The notes beneath the pieces were generated by a model that did no database searches, had not been told where the DNA came from, and was given only the letters and a program-made list of their open reading frames with translations. Made by a program: the position numbers and the translations under genes. From Phymorhynchus buccinoides (taxonomy: Eukaryota > Mollusca > Gastropoda > Neogastropoda > Raphitomidae), in NCBI GenBank assembly GCA_017654935.2, contig CM065704.1, positions 20,619,308 to 20,683,307 of the forward strand: DNA of 64,000 nt, read 5' to 3'. Below, piece by piece: positions 17,738-30,684 of this stretch (position 1 is its first letter; every line of letters begins with the position of its first letter).

Positions 17738-18594
17738 GTAGGGAAAGGGGGCAAATATGGAACATTTTTTTCAAAGTCCAGTAACACAAAAGCAGAGGAG
17801 AGTTTCATAACGTTGTACATGGCTTTTAATATGCAATGTGTCCGTGCATGTTCAAACAAAACAACAGTTTCCTGACATTAGATATAACTGAGTAATTGAA
17901 CGTTTTGTGAAAACTTAAAATGCTGGCAATATGAAACACCAGTAAGCAATATGAAATAGGACTGGTGTCTAAAATTAAACACATTTATAACATTTACCTT
18001 CCATTTATTCAATGAAAGAAACAATCATCCTTCAGTTTAACATCAAGCAAAAGCAAATTGATTTTACAATTCCCAAATGCACATTGACGATCAAACGCAT
18101 GTTTCATAATATGAAACATTGCAAAGCATTGTTCCTTCTAGCTTTGAAAACCATGTTCATAATTAAAGTGTGTGTGTGTGTGTTTCATATATACCTCTAC
18201 ATGTGTTTCATATTAGCCCGGGTTTTCACCCTATTTTGAACATGACAATTTGCTGCCATTCTCAGTGCTTGCTTTCGGTTAGATCAAACTCTGCCAGGTT
18301 TCAGATTATTCCTTTCACTTACAATAGGGATAATATGTTCTTCAATCTACGTGTTCTTTCCCCATTACCACAAGGATTTATGGATGTGTGCCTTAGCCAG
18401 CCATGGTTAAAAAGAAACTTTCACTCACCTTTTGGCGGCATTTCCTTTTTTCGCCATCTTTACATGCGTCACGAGTTCAGGGGAAGTAAGACTTGAAATA
18501 CATTAGAAAATCTGCAATATTGTTATTTCCCTTTTTGAGATATGGGGGTGTTTCAAATTACACACCGTTTCATATATGCCCCCTTTCCTCTACA
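17738..18594. mobile_element. 857-bp TIR element with repeated ATATGAAAC
   Basis: The left end GTAGGGAAAGGGGGCAAATA TGGAAC and the reverse complement of the right end, GTAGAGGAAAGGGGGCATAT ATGAAAC, form imperfect terminal inverted repeats of about 26 bp. Inside, ATATGAAAC/GTTTCATAT recurs on both strands near 17930, 17950, 18100, 18182 and 18205. No transposase ORF. Likely a non-autonomous DNA element. Confidence 0.65.
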
Positions 18595-19060
18595 CTGCTC
18601 CAGCTACTTGGGACATTTTGCCAGAAAACAGACTTGTGCAGAGTTCAGTTGGTCTCCTATCCACCTAGTTTTCTGACTTAGTTCCTTGCGACTTTGTCCT
18701 ATTATTTTATGTGAAGCTTTGGCGAAGTGGAAGGGGGGGGGGGGGGGGGGGGGAGCAATCTAGAAAGTTGAAGATGCTCAAGAGTTCGCAGAGGGCGCTA
18801 TTTTCGACATACCCAAGTCAACCTTGACTGGTGCCATAACCGTTTGATTTGAAAGAATATGAAAGTGTGCGTGTTCTAGTTAAAGAAACCTCTAAAATCT
18901 GGACTAGCCAGAAGGAGGTACGTGCACACAGCCATTCTCCACATTGCAAAATATAATGAGGCCCTCGTAATCAATACAATCTACCTGTCATTTTGAATTT
19001 TGTTGCCCTTCATCCCACTTTTCTTTCAAACATTTTGGATTAGTGTAGATTTTCATCAAC
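18595..19060. other. No gene; short poly(G)
   Basis: Contains a 22-nt G run near 18732-18753. No credible ORF. Confidence 0.6.
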
Positions 19061-19074
19061 GAAGAATTCTTGCT

Positions 19075-19079
19075 TTGTG

Positions 19080-19157
<78 letters not shown>

Positions 19158-19380
19158 CGTGCGTTCGTGCGTGTGCGTGTGTGTGTGCGTGTGCGTGTGC
19201 GTGTGTGTATGTGTGTGTGTGTGCGTGTGTGCGTGTGCGCGCGCGCGTGTGTGTGTGTGACAGTACACAGAGGCACACACACGCATGCATACATCAACAT
19301 GCATAACGCACGCGTCTACGTGCACATTGTGCTAGCACACACACACACACACACACACACACGTACACACGGTGGTCTCA
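19075..19380. repeat. GT/CA microsatellite cluster
   Basis: Long GT run with GC interruptions to 19260, followed by a CA run near 19335-19363. The VCVC and HTHT ORFs are artefacts. Confidence 0.97.
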
Positions 19381-19802
19381 CACCACACAAAAAAATATAA
19401 CTCAGTAAGTTTAATTGCTCTCTCTCGCTGCCATCTCAATGAGTTTAGATTCCATTTCATGGCGAGTCATTGACAACCTTCAATGTCGCCAATTCCTTGA
19501 AAGTGTGTTTTGACATAATCAAGATGCTCACTTCAAACCATTTATTTTTTTACCTTCAAACTTTTTAACTTTTTTAACAACAATAATTACTCTTGAAATG
19601 GAAAAAGAAGTGGAGAGGAATGGAAGCGTAGGAGTGATGCCGGTGTGTGTGTGTGTGTGTGTGTGTGTCAGTGTGTCAGTGTGTGTGAATGTGTGTGTGT
19701 CTGTCTGTGTGTGTGTGTGTGTGTGTGTGAATGTGTATGCGCCTGTCTGTCTGTGTGTGTGTGTCTGTGTGTGTGCGTGTGTGTCTGTCTGTGTGTGTGA
19801 TT

Positions 19803-19985
19803 TACAGTCGACGACGGTTACAACGAAACGCCAGGGACACTCAAAAGTGCTCCGTTATAACCGTCATTCACTGTAGCCTATCCGTCGCGACGGTTATAAC
19901 AAATTTCTAAAAGGTTGATTCGTAATAATCCATCGTGTCGGCTATAGCAAATTTCTATCCGATGTTTTGTAATATCCGGCGTGTG
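19803..19985 (+). mobile_element. Tigger/pogo-type terminal sequence, copy 1
   Basis: ACAGTCGACGACGGTTACAA CGAAACGCCAGGGAC, then CGTTATAACCG, ACGGTTATAACAAATTTC. CAGT-start plus repeated GTTATAAC motifs resemble termini of Tc1/mariner-pogo MITEs. The sequence is repeated at 20408-20560 with divergence. Confidence 0.5.
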
Positions 19986-20407
19986 TAAGTGTGAAAATGT
20001 ACCAGCATACAAAAGTAGATAAGCCAGATAAACGCATGCGTGCAGCTACACAAAAGGAAAAACCCTGAAAGGCCGGGGTCCAGGGGTGCTGAAGAAAATA
20101 ATTGATTTATGAAAGTATTTTAGTTTGCCTTTTCCACAATTTATACAAATGCTCATTGAAAAGTGTTTGAAAAATACAGTAGACACACAAAGATCTTGTT
20201 TGACCATTTTTTTTAAAAAGGAACTTCCTTTTCTGGTAAAATTCAAAAACATGACATCTTTGTATACCAGGAAAGGTGGCACCCATGTAAACGTTGTTAA
20301 CAATGTATAAAATGTGCCAGAATGTTTTCACTACTTTCCTAACGATGCTGCTATAGCATGCAAAATGATATTAATGTTCGCTTGTGCACGCATATATGTG
20401 TGCACGT

Positions 20408-20560
20408 ACAGTCAACGACGTTTATAACAAAATGCCAGAGACATTTAAAACTACTTCGTTATAACCGGCATTCACTGTATCCGACGTGACTGTTATAACG
20501 AATTTCTGTCAGATCGGCGATTCGTTATATTCAGCGTGTTTCCAAAACATGGCTTTAAAT
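20408..20560 (+). mobile_element. Tigger/pogo-type terminal sequence, copy 2
   Basis: ACAGTCAACGACGTTTATAA CAAAATGCCAGAGAC, CGTTATAACCGGCATTCACT, then CTGTTATAACGAATTTCTGT. It aligns block for block with 19803-19985, so both are copies of one non-autonomous family. Confidence 0.5.
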
Positions 20561-21924
<1,364 letters not shown>

Positions 21925-23852
21925 TTCCTTTTTCATCATTACGGAGGCAACGTGCAATTTGTTTCCGTTTACCAAAATAATTATTATGTATTGTTTCATA
22001 GGTTCAACTGACAGCATACAGTACCCTTTTCAGTTGTGATACGAAATTTTGTTTGTGAATAATGAAATAATGCCTGAAGAATGCATAATTATGTTTACAA
22101 CATTTTACTGTCAAGCTATTCCTTTCTGTCAAGCTATTCCTTTCTCTGTTCTCACTCTTGTTCGTTCAGATATGACCCAATTTAAGGCTACCAGTACGTG
22201 TATGCGTGTGGTATATTTTACACTCTTATTGATCTTCTTTTCTTTCTTTCTTTTGTGGGGGTGGGAGTGGGTTGTTTCTTTATTGGAGTCAATAAAAGCA
22301 GGCGGGGTTTTGGTATTCAGTTTTGAAACATATCAACATAATATCATTGGGCCCATATCATCAGCCAGCAAAATATATTCGGAACATTTCACTTTAACCT
22401 TGTGATTGCACTGCTCCAAGAACATTCATCTCTCGTCTTACAATTAATTTGGGTCGAATGAGCGTGTTGTTCTTATTTGAATATCAAACATGTTGATATC
22501 AATTAATGTTTTACCTTTTATTTGTTGCATGCTTACATCACCATCATCTTCGCCATGCACCATCATCATAATCATTGTCATAACAATGATCATCATCGTC
22601 ATCATTATTGCAAGGCCTGCTATATATCTGTCATTGTGAATGAAATTGAAAAGAATACGTATCAAGTTTATTGCTTTGTCTTGTCTTGATTTACAAGAAT
22701 TTTGAAAGTAGATGTGATGTTTCAGTAAACTAACTCTCTCTCTCTCTCACAAACAACACACACACACACACACACGCGCGCGCGCACGCACACACACAGA
22801 GCGCGCACGCGCACATTTTTTGCTGCAAACTGTTAGTTTGATTGTCTATCTATCTATCACACACACATACGCGTGCGCATACACACACATAGAGGCACGC
22901 GCGTACGGATTTCAGCCCAAACAATTTGTTTCTCTCTGCAGTTTCTCTTTCTTTCTCTCTCTCTCACCCTTTCTCTATCTCACCCACACCCACACAGACA
23001 CACACAAGCGCGCACACGCACATTTTAACTGAAGTACTAGTTTGATTGTCTCTCTCTCACACACACAAACCGATATAAAATGTTAAAACGCGTGCATAAG
23101 GAACGCACACACTCTCTTTCTACTATCAAACTCTCTTTCTACTATCAACAGAGTATAAACAGCACCCAGTTAGCGGCGCCAAGATCCTACACATGGCCGA
23201 TCCCAACTGTCTGCTGTGGCATCAGTTTTACTGTGTAGTTTACTGCTGGCTCGCGCAGTCTTTTCTCTACGTCGGTGGTATGAACTGGTAGGGGGGAAAT
23301 TTTATATTCCTACTATTCACTCTACATTAATGACTGGCTTCGGATTCTGCATCCTGACAAACCAGGGTGTGGTTGTTAGTTGGCACTTTGATGAGCAGCC
23401 ATCAATGCCACTGTAAAATCCCAAAATATGGGGAAAAGAAAACTAAAGTTGTGCATAACATCAAAGACACTCAAAGGACTATTATCATGTTCAGCGCTTG
23501 ATGTCCTGTATCGAAAGTAAAGCTACGACTGTTGGCGACAGAACTTCCGGTTCAGCTATGTGTTCAACTTGTGAACTGTGGATAGGTCTGACTTTTGTTG
23601 CTAAATCGTGATATTTCCGTTGTAAACTTTTATCATGTCAGGAAAGCCTGTTGCTACCGTGGGGTGTCCGGCAAGCAAACTTAGACACAGGTGATTACAT
23701 TTTACACATTGAAAAAGCCACAAATCGAGTTGCTGTCAGCAGTTTGCATACACACATAGAGACAAAGACAGAGAGTGAGAGAGAGAGAGAGAGGAGGTGG
23801 TGTGAATAAATTTGCAGCCCATGGATCAGCAACCGGTAAAGGTCAAGATGTG
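21925..23852. other. No gene; CA/CT-rich patches
   Basis: AT-rich sequence. Between 22740 and 23060 two related patches of CA/GC microsatellite each end in a GTTTGATTGTCT block, indicating a local duplication. No credible exon. Confidence 0.5.
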
Positions 23853-24190
23853 CCACCCCCCCTACCTATCTCAGTTAATTCTATTTTTCCGTTATTGCCT
23901 TTCTTACCATACATAAAGCTGTATTTTAGGAACATTTTTAGCTAATAACCTTTTTGGAATACTAACCCTAGCCCTAAACCTAACCCTATAAGACGGAAAA
24001 ACGCAACGAACGACAACTGTGACAAATCGCGGTGTGGTGCAGTACATAGTGGGGGGTAGGGTTAGGTTTAGGGCTAGGGTTACTATTCCAAAAAGGCTAT
24101 TAGCTAAAAATGTTCCTAAAATACAGCTTTATGTATGTAAGAAAGGCAAAAACGGAAAAATAGAATTAACCGAGAAATGCAGGGGGGGGT
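23853..24190. mobile_element. Foldback element with telomere-like inner arms
   Basis: The left arm (CACCCCCCCTACC... to ...CCCTAAACCTAACCCTA, ends about 23989) and right arm (TAGGGTTAGGTTTAGGGCTA..., about 24051-24190) are near-perfect inverted repeats of about 135 bp around a 60-bp spacer. The inner edges contain degenerate TTAGGG-like words. A lone related end occurs at 25535-25595, so the element is dispersed. Confidence 0.8.
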
Positions 24191-24199
24191 GACACATCT

Positions 24200-25030
24200 T
24201 TACCTTTACCCAGCAACCTTCTATTCATTTTCCTTTCTTTCTTCCTCCTTTCTTTTCCCTTCCTCCATCTCTTCCTCCTTTCCTTTTTCTCTTCTTCGCT
24301 TTCCTTCCTCCCTTTCTTTTTTCCTTCATTCATTCCTTTCTTCCATTCTCCCCCCCCCCCCCCCCCCCCCCCATTCCTTCCTCCCTTTCTTTTTTTTCAT
24401 TCATTCCTTTCTTTCATTTCCATTCTCCCCCCCCCCCCCCCCATTCCTTCCTCCTTTCTTTTTTCCTTCATTCATTCCTTTCTTCCATTCCCCCCCCCCC
24501 CCCCCATTCCTTCCTCCCTTTCTTTTTTCCTTCATTCATTCCTTTCTTCCATTCTCCCCCCCCCCCCCCCATTCCTTCCTCCCTTTCTTTTTTCCTTCAT
24601 TCATTCCTTTCTTCCATTCCCCCCCCCCCCCCCCATTCCTTCCTTCCTTTTTGCTTCCTCCCTTCCGTTCTTACTTACTTCCTTTTTTCTGTCTGTTCTT
24701 TTCTTTGTTCTTTCTTTCTTCCTTTTTGCTTGCTTCTCCTTCCTTCCTTCCTTCGTTTATTTCTTCCCTTCTTTCTTTCTCCCTCTATGCTTTCTTTTTC
24801 CTTCCTTTCTTTGGTACTTTCTTCCTTTTTAGTTTTATTCTTTCTTCCTTCCTTTCTTTCCGTCTTTTTTTCCCCCATTCTTTCATGTTTTTTCTTCCTT
24901 CCTTCTTTCTTTGTTCCTTTTTTCCCTTCCTTCCTTCCTTCCTTTCTTTGTTCTTTCTTTCTTTCTTTGTTCTTTCTTCCTTCCTTTCTTTCTATATATC
25001 TTTCTTTTTACTTTCTTTCTTTTCAATGTG
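24200..25030. repeat. Polypyrimidine tract (CCTT/CTTT/poly-C)
   Basis: Over 800 bp with almost no purines on the plus strand, including five poly(C) runs of 12-21 nt spaced about 60-70 bp apart in a repeated CATTCCTTCCTCCCTTTCTT frame. The 311-codon ORF is compositional. Confidence 0.97.
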
Positions 25031-26000
25031 GTGTGAACATTTAGTCCGTTTAATGTGTTGTATTTTCACTAAGATTGTAAACTCGTCATTGTATAAAATT
25101 AATGTTATCTAATGATGTACAGTTGACTTCGAAAAAAATAATCTGTCAAAACAATCATACAATAACAATCGAGTATTGTTGAACTGTTCCATGCTTGCAA
25201 ACCGAAACCGGAAACTGACTCGCCAACAGCGCTGCCTCTCCAAGCCAAACGGAACATAGCAAAAGGAAAAGCGTGCAAGTGATCGACGTCACAGCGAAGT
25301 CACTTTTATAATTGCCAAATATCAACTAAAAGGGTGCAGACTGCAATATATGTTAGATCAAACCTTAATTTAAATATTAATCCATCCACTCAAATCACAG
25401 AAGAACTTTTTACAACTGCATTATCGTTAAAAATGAACAAAGATATTAGTATAAATATAATTTCTGTGTATTATCCAAATGCAGACAACTCTTAACGTTG
25501 AATATAGAAAACGATAGGTTTAAGTGCTCAATCTGCAGTAAGAAAGGCAAGACTGAAAGAACCGAGATATTGAGGAGGGGGTTGATCTGCATCTTTGACA
25601 AACATTTTTTTTAGACAATTTTCTTCACCACTGCCAAGGAGATATCTTCTTTTTTTTTTTAATTATCTTTCTCCGTTTCTCATTTTGTGAACAAGATTGC
25701 TCAAAAAGATATGAACCCGGGTTTGTTGCTTACGAGACTAACAAATGAACTGGGAGCCACTCTATGTCTAGCACTGAAGAAACAAGTGCGGAACAGGTTG
25801 TGTGGACATAGTGCTGCAATACTTCTAGAATTTTACATTATGCAAATTAAAACAAACACTCAGAAGACACGCAATCAAAGTATATATTTTTTATTTGTGT
25901 ATAAACATGGAAATAAAACAAACAACGTTAAAATCTCAACTGGAATAAAAACATTAACAATATACTAAAAGCAAAGGAATAAAACTACAACAATTGAATG
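25031..26000. other. No gene; solo foldback end
   Basis: At 25535-25595 GTAAGAAAGGCAAGACTGAA AGAACCGAGA resembles the right arm end of the foldback at 24130-24190. Otherwise no feature. Confidence 0.5.
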
Positions 26001-26166
26001 AAATCTCAACAGGGACAACATTATAACTATATTAATTTATTATTATAATACCAACACAACAGGAATATTGTAACAATGTATTAAAATCTCAACAGGGACA
26101 ACATTATAACTATATTAATTTATTATTATAATACCAACACAACAGGAATATTGTAACAATGTATTA
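26001..26166. repeat. 83-bp tandem duplication
   Basis: AAATCTCAACAGGGACAACA ... GTAACAATGTATTA occurs twice in direct tandem, apparently identical, with a partial third start at 26167. Recent duplication. Confidence 0.92.
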
Positions 26167-26828
26167 AAATCTCAACAGGAATAAATTAAAGCTGCAACAA
26201 TGTATTAAAATCACAACAAAACTGCAATGTTGTTTAAAATCAATTTCAATATACAGGCAATTCATTGTCAAACATAAAGAAGAATCAATTTTAACAAGGT
26301 ATAGAATGGAATTAGCAACAACAAATGTACACATTCAGTTAATTCAGATTATTCTACTATAACAGTTCCTTTCAACATGAAAACAAATTTAAACAATTCA
26401 ATAGTTTTGGCTTCAGTTTCGCTGTACATTTTTTTCTCTCCAAAAATAATCTAAAAGATGTATCTTTCATTACAGTCAATTAGCATCATAAATCAGATAA
26501 ACTTTTAACTATAACTATAAGTGTTTTTTAGAAGTTAGACACGCATGATTAACAATTAACACCACCTTTCAAAATTAATTACTACGTAAAGTCAACAAGA
26601 TCTTTCACAGTTCCTAAGAATGAAATCAACCATCAACAATTTTGATTTTCTTGAATGGCACACTTGGTTTTATGTGAACACATTAGAAAATGGACATGGA
26701 AATAAATCAATGACTAGAACAATCAATAACTATGGCAACATTACAAACATGGAAATTAAACATATGAAACTGATATATAAACTGACCATTATTGTTATAG
26801 TTAGTACTAGCTTTGAAAGCCATTTAAA

Positions 26829-26882
26829 AAATACAAAGTGAAAATTCAGTCAGCCAACTGACTGAATTTTCACTTTGTATTT
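26829..26882. repeat. Perfect 25-bp-arm palindrome
   Basis: AAATACAAAGTGAAAATTCA GTCAG, 4-nt loop CCAA, then the exact reverse complement. It would form a strong hairpin on either strand. Confidence 0.95.
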
Positions 26883-27340
26883 GCATGCAAAAAATACAAC
26901 ATAAAGTGTAAATAAGTGTCAGAATTTCCCCTAATCCATAAATTTTTACCCTTCTTTCTTGCACTTATTTATGGATTGCACATGGGATTTCTGCATGAAC
27001 TGTGTACGAGGCCTTATGGTTTTTGTTTTTTTAATGATCTGCTTTACAATAAACTGAATTAATTTAATTAAACTTCAAATATGTGACAAATATGTGTGCG
27101 CGCACATGTGCATGCTCGCTCATTTTTCAGTTCTGCTTCACCTAATGTTTATTCCACACAAAAAATTCTTTAAAATTAAAATGCCATTGTATTGTATAGA
27201 ACACAATAAATAGAGTAAAAACATGTAAAATAAACAACAATCATAACAGTTCATCAGATTTGTCATAGTAGCACCATGTTTTTTTCTAGACCCAGTAATA
27301 CTGTATTTATGTTTTCTACAATGTATATTCTGACAGGTTG
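26883..27340. other. No gene recognised
   Basis: AT-rich sequence leading to the 22-bp minisatellite. Confidence 0.5.
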
Positions 27341-27344
27341 CAGC

Positions 27345-28345
27345 CATTTGCCCCCAGGCCATCCACCCTCGGCCTTTTGCCATCTACCACTCGGCCTTTT
27401 GCCATCTACCCCTCGGCCTATTGCCATCTACCCCTCGGCCTTTTGCCATCTACCCCTCGGCCTTTTGCCATCCACCCTCGACCTATTGCCATCCACCTCT
27501 CGGCCTTTTACCATCTACCCCTCGGCCTTTTGCCATCTACCCCTCGGCCTTTTGCCATCCACCCTCGACCTATTGCCATCCACCTCTCGGCCTTTTACCA
27601 TCTACCCCTCGGCCTTTTGCCATCTACCCCTCGGCCTTTTGCCATCCACCCTTGACCTATTGCCATCCACCTCTCAGCCTTTTGCCATCTACCCCTCGGC
27701 CTATTGCCATCTACCCCTCGGCCTTTTGCCATCTACCCCTCGGCCTTTTGCCATCTACCCCTCGGCCTTTTGCCATCTACCCCTCGGCCTTTTGCCATCT
27801 ACCCCTCGGCCTTTTGCCATCCACCCTCGACCTATTGCCATCCACCTCTCGGCCTTTTGCCATCTACCCCTCGGCCTTTTGCCATCTACCCCTCGGCCTA
27901 TTGCCATCTACCCCTCGGCCTTTTGCCATCTACCCCTCGGCCTATTGCCATCTACCCCTCGGCCTATTGCCATCTACCCCTCGGCCTTTTGCCATCTACC
28001 CCTCGGCCTTTTGCCATCTACCCCTCGGCCTTTTGCCATCTACCCCTCGGCCTTTTGCCATCTACCCCTCGGCCTTTTGCCATCTACCCTCGGCCTTTTG
28101 CCATCCACCCTCGACCTATTGCCATCTACCCCTCGGCCTTTTGCCATCTACCCCTCGGCCTTTTGCCATCCACCCTCGACCTATTGCCATCCACCTCTCG
28201 GCCTTTTGCCATCTACCCCTCGGCCTTTTGCCATCCACCCTCGACCTATTGCCATCCACCTCTCAGCCTTTTGCCATCTACCCCTCGACCTATTGCCATC
28301 CACCCCTCGGCCTTTTGCCATCGACCCTCGGCCTTTTGCTCCCCA
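27345..28345. repeat. 22-bp minisatellite, ~45 copies
   Basis: Unit CCCTCGGCCTTTTGCCATCT AC, with a recurrent variant carrying CCACCCTCGACCTATTG and CCACCTCTCGG. Three units are 66 bp, so a 22-residue peptide repeat appears open in all plus frames. Variants recur in a fixed three-unit order (CGACCTATTG, CTCTCGG, CCCCTCGG), showing a higher-order repeat. Confidence 0.97.
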
Positions 28346-29330
28346 GCCGTTGAGTTCAGCATTCATGAATAGTGAGTGCTGAGTTCAATAAACTGCCATG
28401 TGTGAGCGATTGTTTGCATTCATTGTTTTGTCACCGTAAATCATTCATATTAGCTTCCATGCAAGAATTTGCATTGATGGGTTTGTCTGTCAAACAAAAG
28501 TGATTTGTTGATGGTGCAATCACATACAATTCTCTTTAAACGACTGGGAGACCAGAGAAACACATTTTGAACCTGCTGAGATTCTCTCTCTGGTTTTATA
28601 ATTTTGGTATTAAAATTGGCATACATGAATCAGCAAATGATTTTTTTTAAGAAACTAAATAACTGAATAAATGTTTGCATTTTGGTGTTAAAATGTGGCA
28701 TAAATGAATGTGCGAGTCTTGTGGAAAACTGAAGCGAGTCTGTGTGTTTATCCATCGTCTGTCCACCTGCACTGTGCTAACGGCCAGGGGGCAGATGGCC
28801 TAAAACCTATTCTGACATCACTTGAACCTTTACTATATGGCACACATCCTTTATACTATATGGCACAGTTTAACAAAACATTTACAAGTTTTATCAAGTT
28901 CAACACAAACTTTTACATAGTTTGCATCTTAATAATTCTGTAGCAGTTGTCAATTTGAAAACAAGTTTACAGAATGAACCTTTTTGCGTTTATTTTAAAA
29001 TTAAAGCAAACATCAAGTTAAATAAAATTAAGTTCAAGTTCAAGTTCAAGTAAACGAAAAATGTAAACCTTCATTTTATTGAATTTTGATTTTACATAGC
29101 ACTTATCAATTTTTAAATAAATTCAATTCTACATAGAACCTTGATTTTACAAAGCTCAACACAAAACTTTGCAGTGTGATCCTGTTTTAAATATCAAACT
29201 CAAGGAACAGTTAACAGATTGAACGTTTTAATTGTAGTAAACTCCAAATAGAGTACTAACAGGTCTGCGCGTTGGTTGAGTATGTGCGTACACCCTACCC
29301 CCCTCCCCCCTTGATTTTATCACGCCACAA
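28346..29330. other. No gene recognised
   Basis: AT-rich, with a small AAGTTC repeat near 29030-29050. No element ends seen. Confidence 0.55.
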
Positions 29331-29705
29331 AACTTGCGTTATTATGAGGGGTATGCAACCCCCCCCTCGTAGAGAAATCACGCCATGCTTGCGTTATTAT
29401 GAGGGGTATGCAACCCCCCCCTCGTAGAGAAATCACGCCATGCTTGCGTTATTATGAGGGGTATGCAACCCCCCCCTCGTAGAGAAATCACGCCATGCTT
29501 GCGTTATTATGAGGGGTATGCAACCCCCCCCTCGTAGAGAAATCACGCCATGCTTGCGTTATTATGAGGGGTATGCAACCCCCCCCTCGTAGAGAAATCA
29601 CGCCATGCTTGCGTTATTATGAGGGGTATGCAACCCCCCCCTCGTAGAGATTGTAGAGAAATCACGCCATGCTTGCGTCATTGTGAGGGGTATGCAACCC
29701 CCCTT
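29331..29705. repeat. 55-bp tandem repeat, ~7 copies
   Basis: Unit CTTGCGTTATTATGAGGGGT ATGCAACCCCCCCTCGTAGA GAAATCACGCCATG. The middle copies are identical and the outer ones divergent. Each unit has a GAGGGG...CCCCCTC dyad that could fold. Confidence 0.95.
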
Positions 29706-30583
29706 GGTACTGTAAGCTAACTGTTCATGGAAAATTTTTACTTTTTTTTAACAAAAAAAATAATATATATCTTAGAAGAAGCAATCTTTTACCATCGCAA
29801 ATATTGACAATGCTTCAAACCAAAAATCCCAAGTAACTGAACTGCAAATGACAAATATGCACTCATTTATTTATTAGTCTTTCCTTTTTTCCAACAATTT
29901 TTTTAATGGGAAAAAAGGAAGGCGGATTTGGTCACAGGTGGCAATATTTTCAAAAATGACAAAGTAACACCACAAATAACAAATAAGTTAAGAGCCAAAA
30001 CTTACACAATTGTTCATCGTTATTCTTTCTTCACTTTTCTTTAACTAAATGATAATTGGCAGCACCCATTGAACATTAAAAAAAAGCAAATAAACAATGC
30101 TAACTGAAACAATTTAACCGCCAATTGCAAAAATGTGCAATTAATCATCATTGTTTCTTTCAGCATTTGGGTTTTGTTCAGTTTGTTTTTTTACCAATAT
30201 AAAAAATGCACATGAACAAAAACTTTGATGCAGGAGGCTATATTTGGAGGCAACATTTAGGAACATTTGAACATAGCATCGAGTACCATTCCAAATATAA
30301 AAGCAACCCATTAACAGGCAATGGCCAAGTTTTAAGCAATTTATCGTAATTATTCTTTCTTATTTTTCTTTAACAAACAAAAACTTATGAAAGGCTCATT
30401 TTTATAAACAATTGATGCCAACATTACTCGTACAAAACAACACAAACTCAAACCATCCCAAATAATTTAACTGTCAGCGGGCAACATTAACACAATTTTG
30501 TATTCATAATTCTTTGTTTTTCTTTACCAAATGCATTTAGAAAGGCCATTGTGATTAGCGGGGTGGCATCCTTTTGGTCTATT
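29706..30583 (-). other. 3' flank / possible 3' UTR of REC8
   Basis: AT-rich sequence just downstream of the REC8 stop codon. A minus-strand AATAAA can be read at about 29868-29880, but I cannot say whether it is the used poly(A) signal. No ORF. Confidence 0.4.
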
Positions 30584-30684
30584 TCATGCTGGTGATTGGG
30601 GCAGGAAGCGGGGTTCGGTGCTGATGTAGATTTCACCGTACGGACTGCACTGCTTCACAAAGAGGCTGCCCTGGGAACATTGCT
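30584..30684 (-). CDS. REC8: REC8 last coding exon
   Basis: Acceptor GTGTGTCACAG. G from exon 13 plus AG gives Glu, then QCSQGSLFVKQCSPYGEIYI, STEPRFLPQSPA and TGA. The xQxxPYGxIxIxxxPRF ending is the conserved kleisin C-terminal beta-wing (RAD21 has EEPYSDI...GPRF). Confidence 0.95.

Noticed and set aside
23975..24085. Interstitial telomere
   Set aside because: Only a few degenerate TTAGGG-like words, mirrored in both arms of a foldback element.
24177..25112. 311-codon Phe/Ser/Pro-rich ORF
   Set aside because: Product of an 800-bp polypyrimidine tract with no other coding sign.
27345..28345. Relation of the 22-bp satellite to U2 snRNA (shared CTCGGCCTTTTG)
   Set aside because: A 12-nt shared word with no extension on either side. 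Likely chance, though easy to test.
27276..28382. 368-codon ORF with a 22-residue repeat
   Set aside because: The 22-bp unit gives the same peptide in all three frames. No donor, acceptor or upstream coding context.
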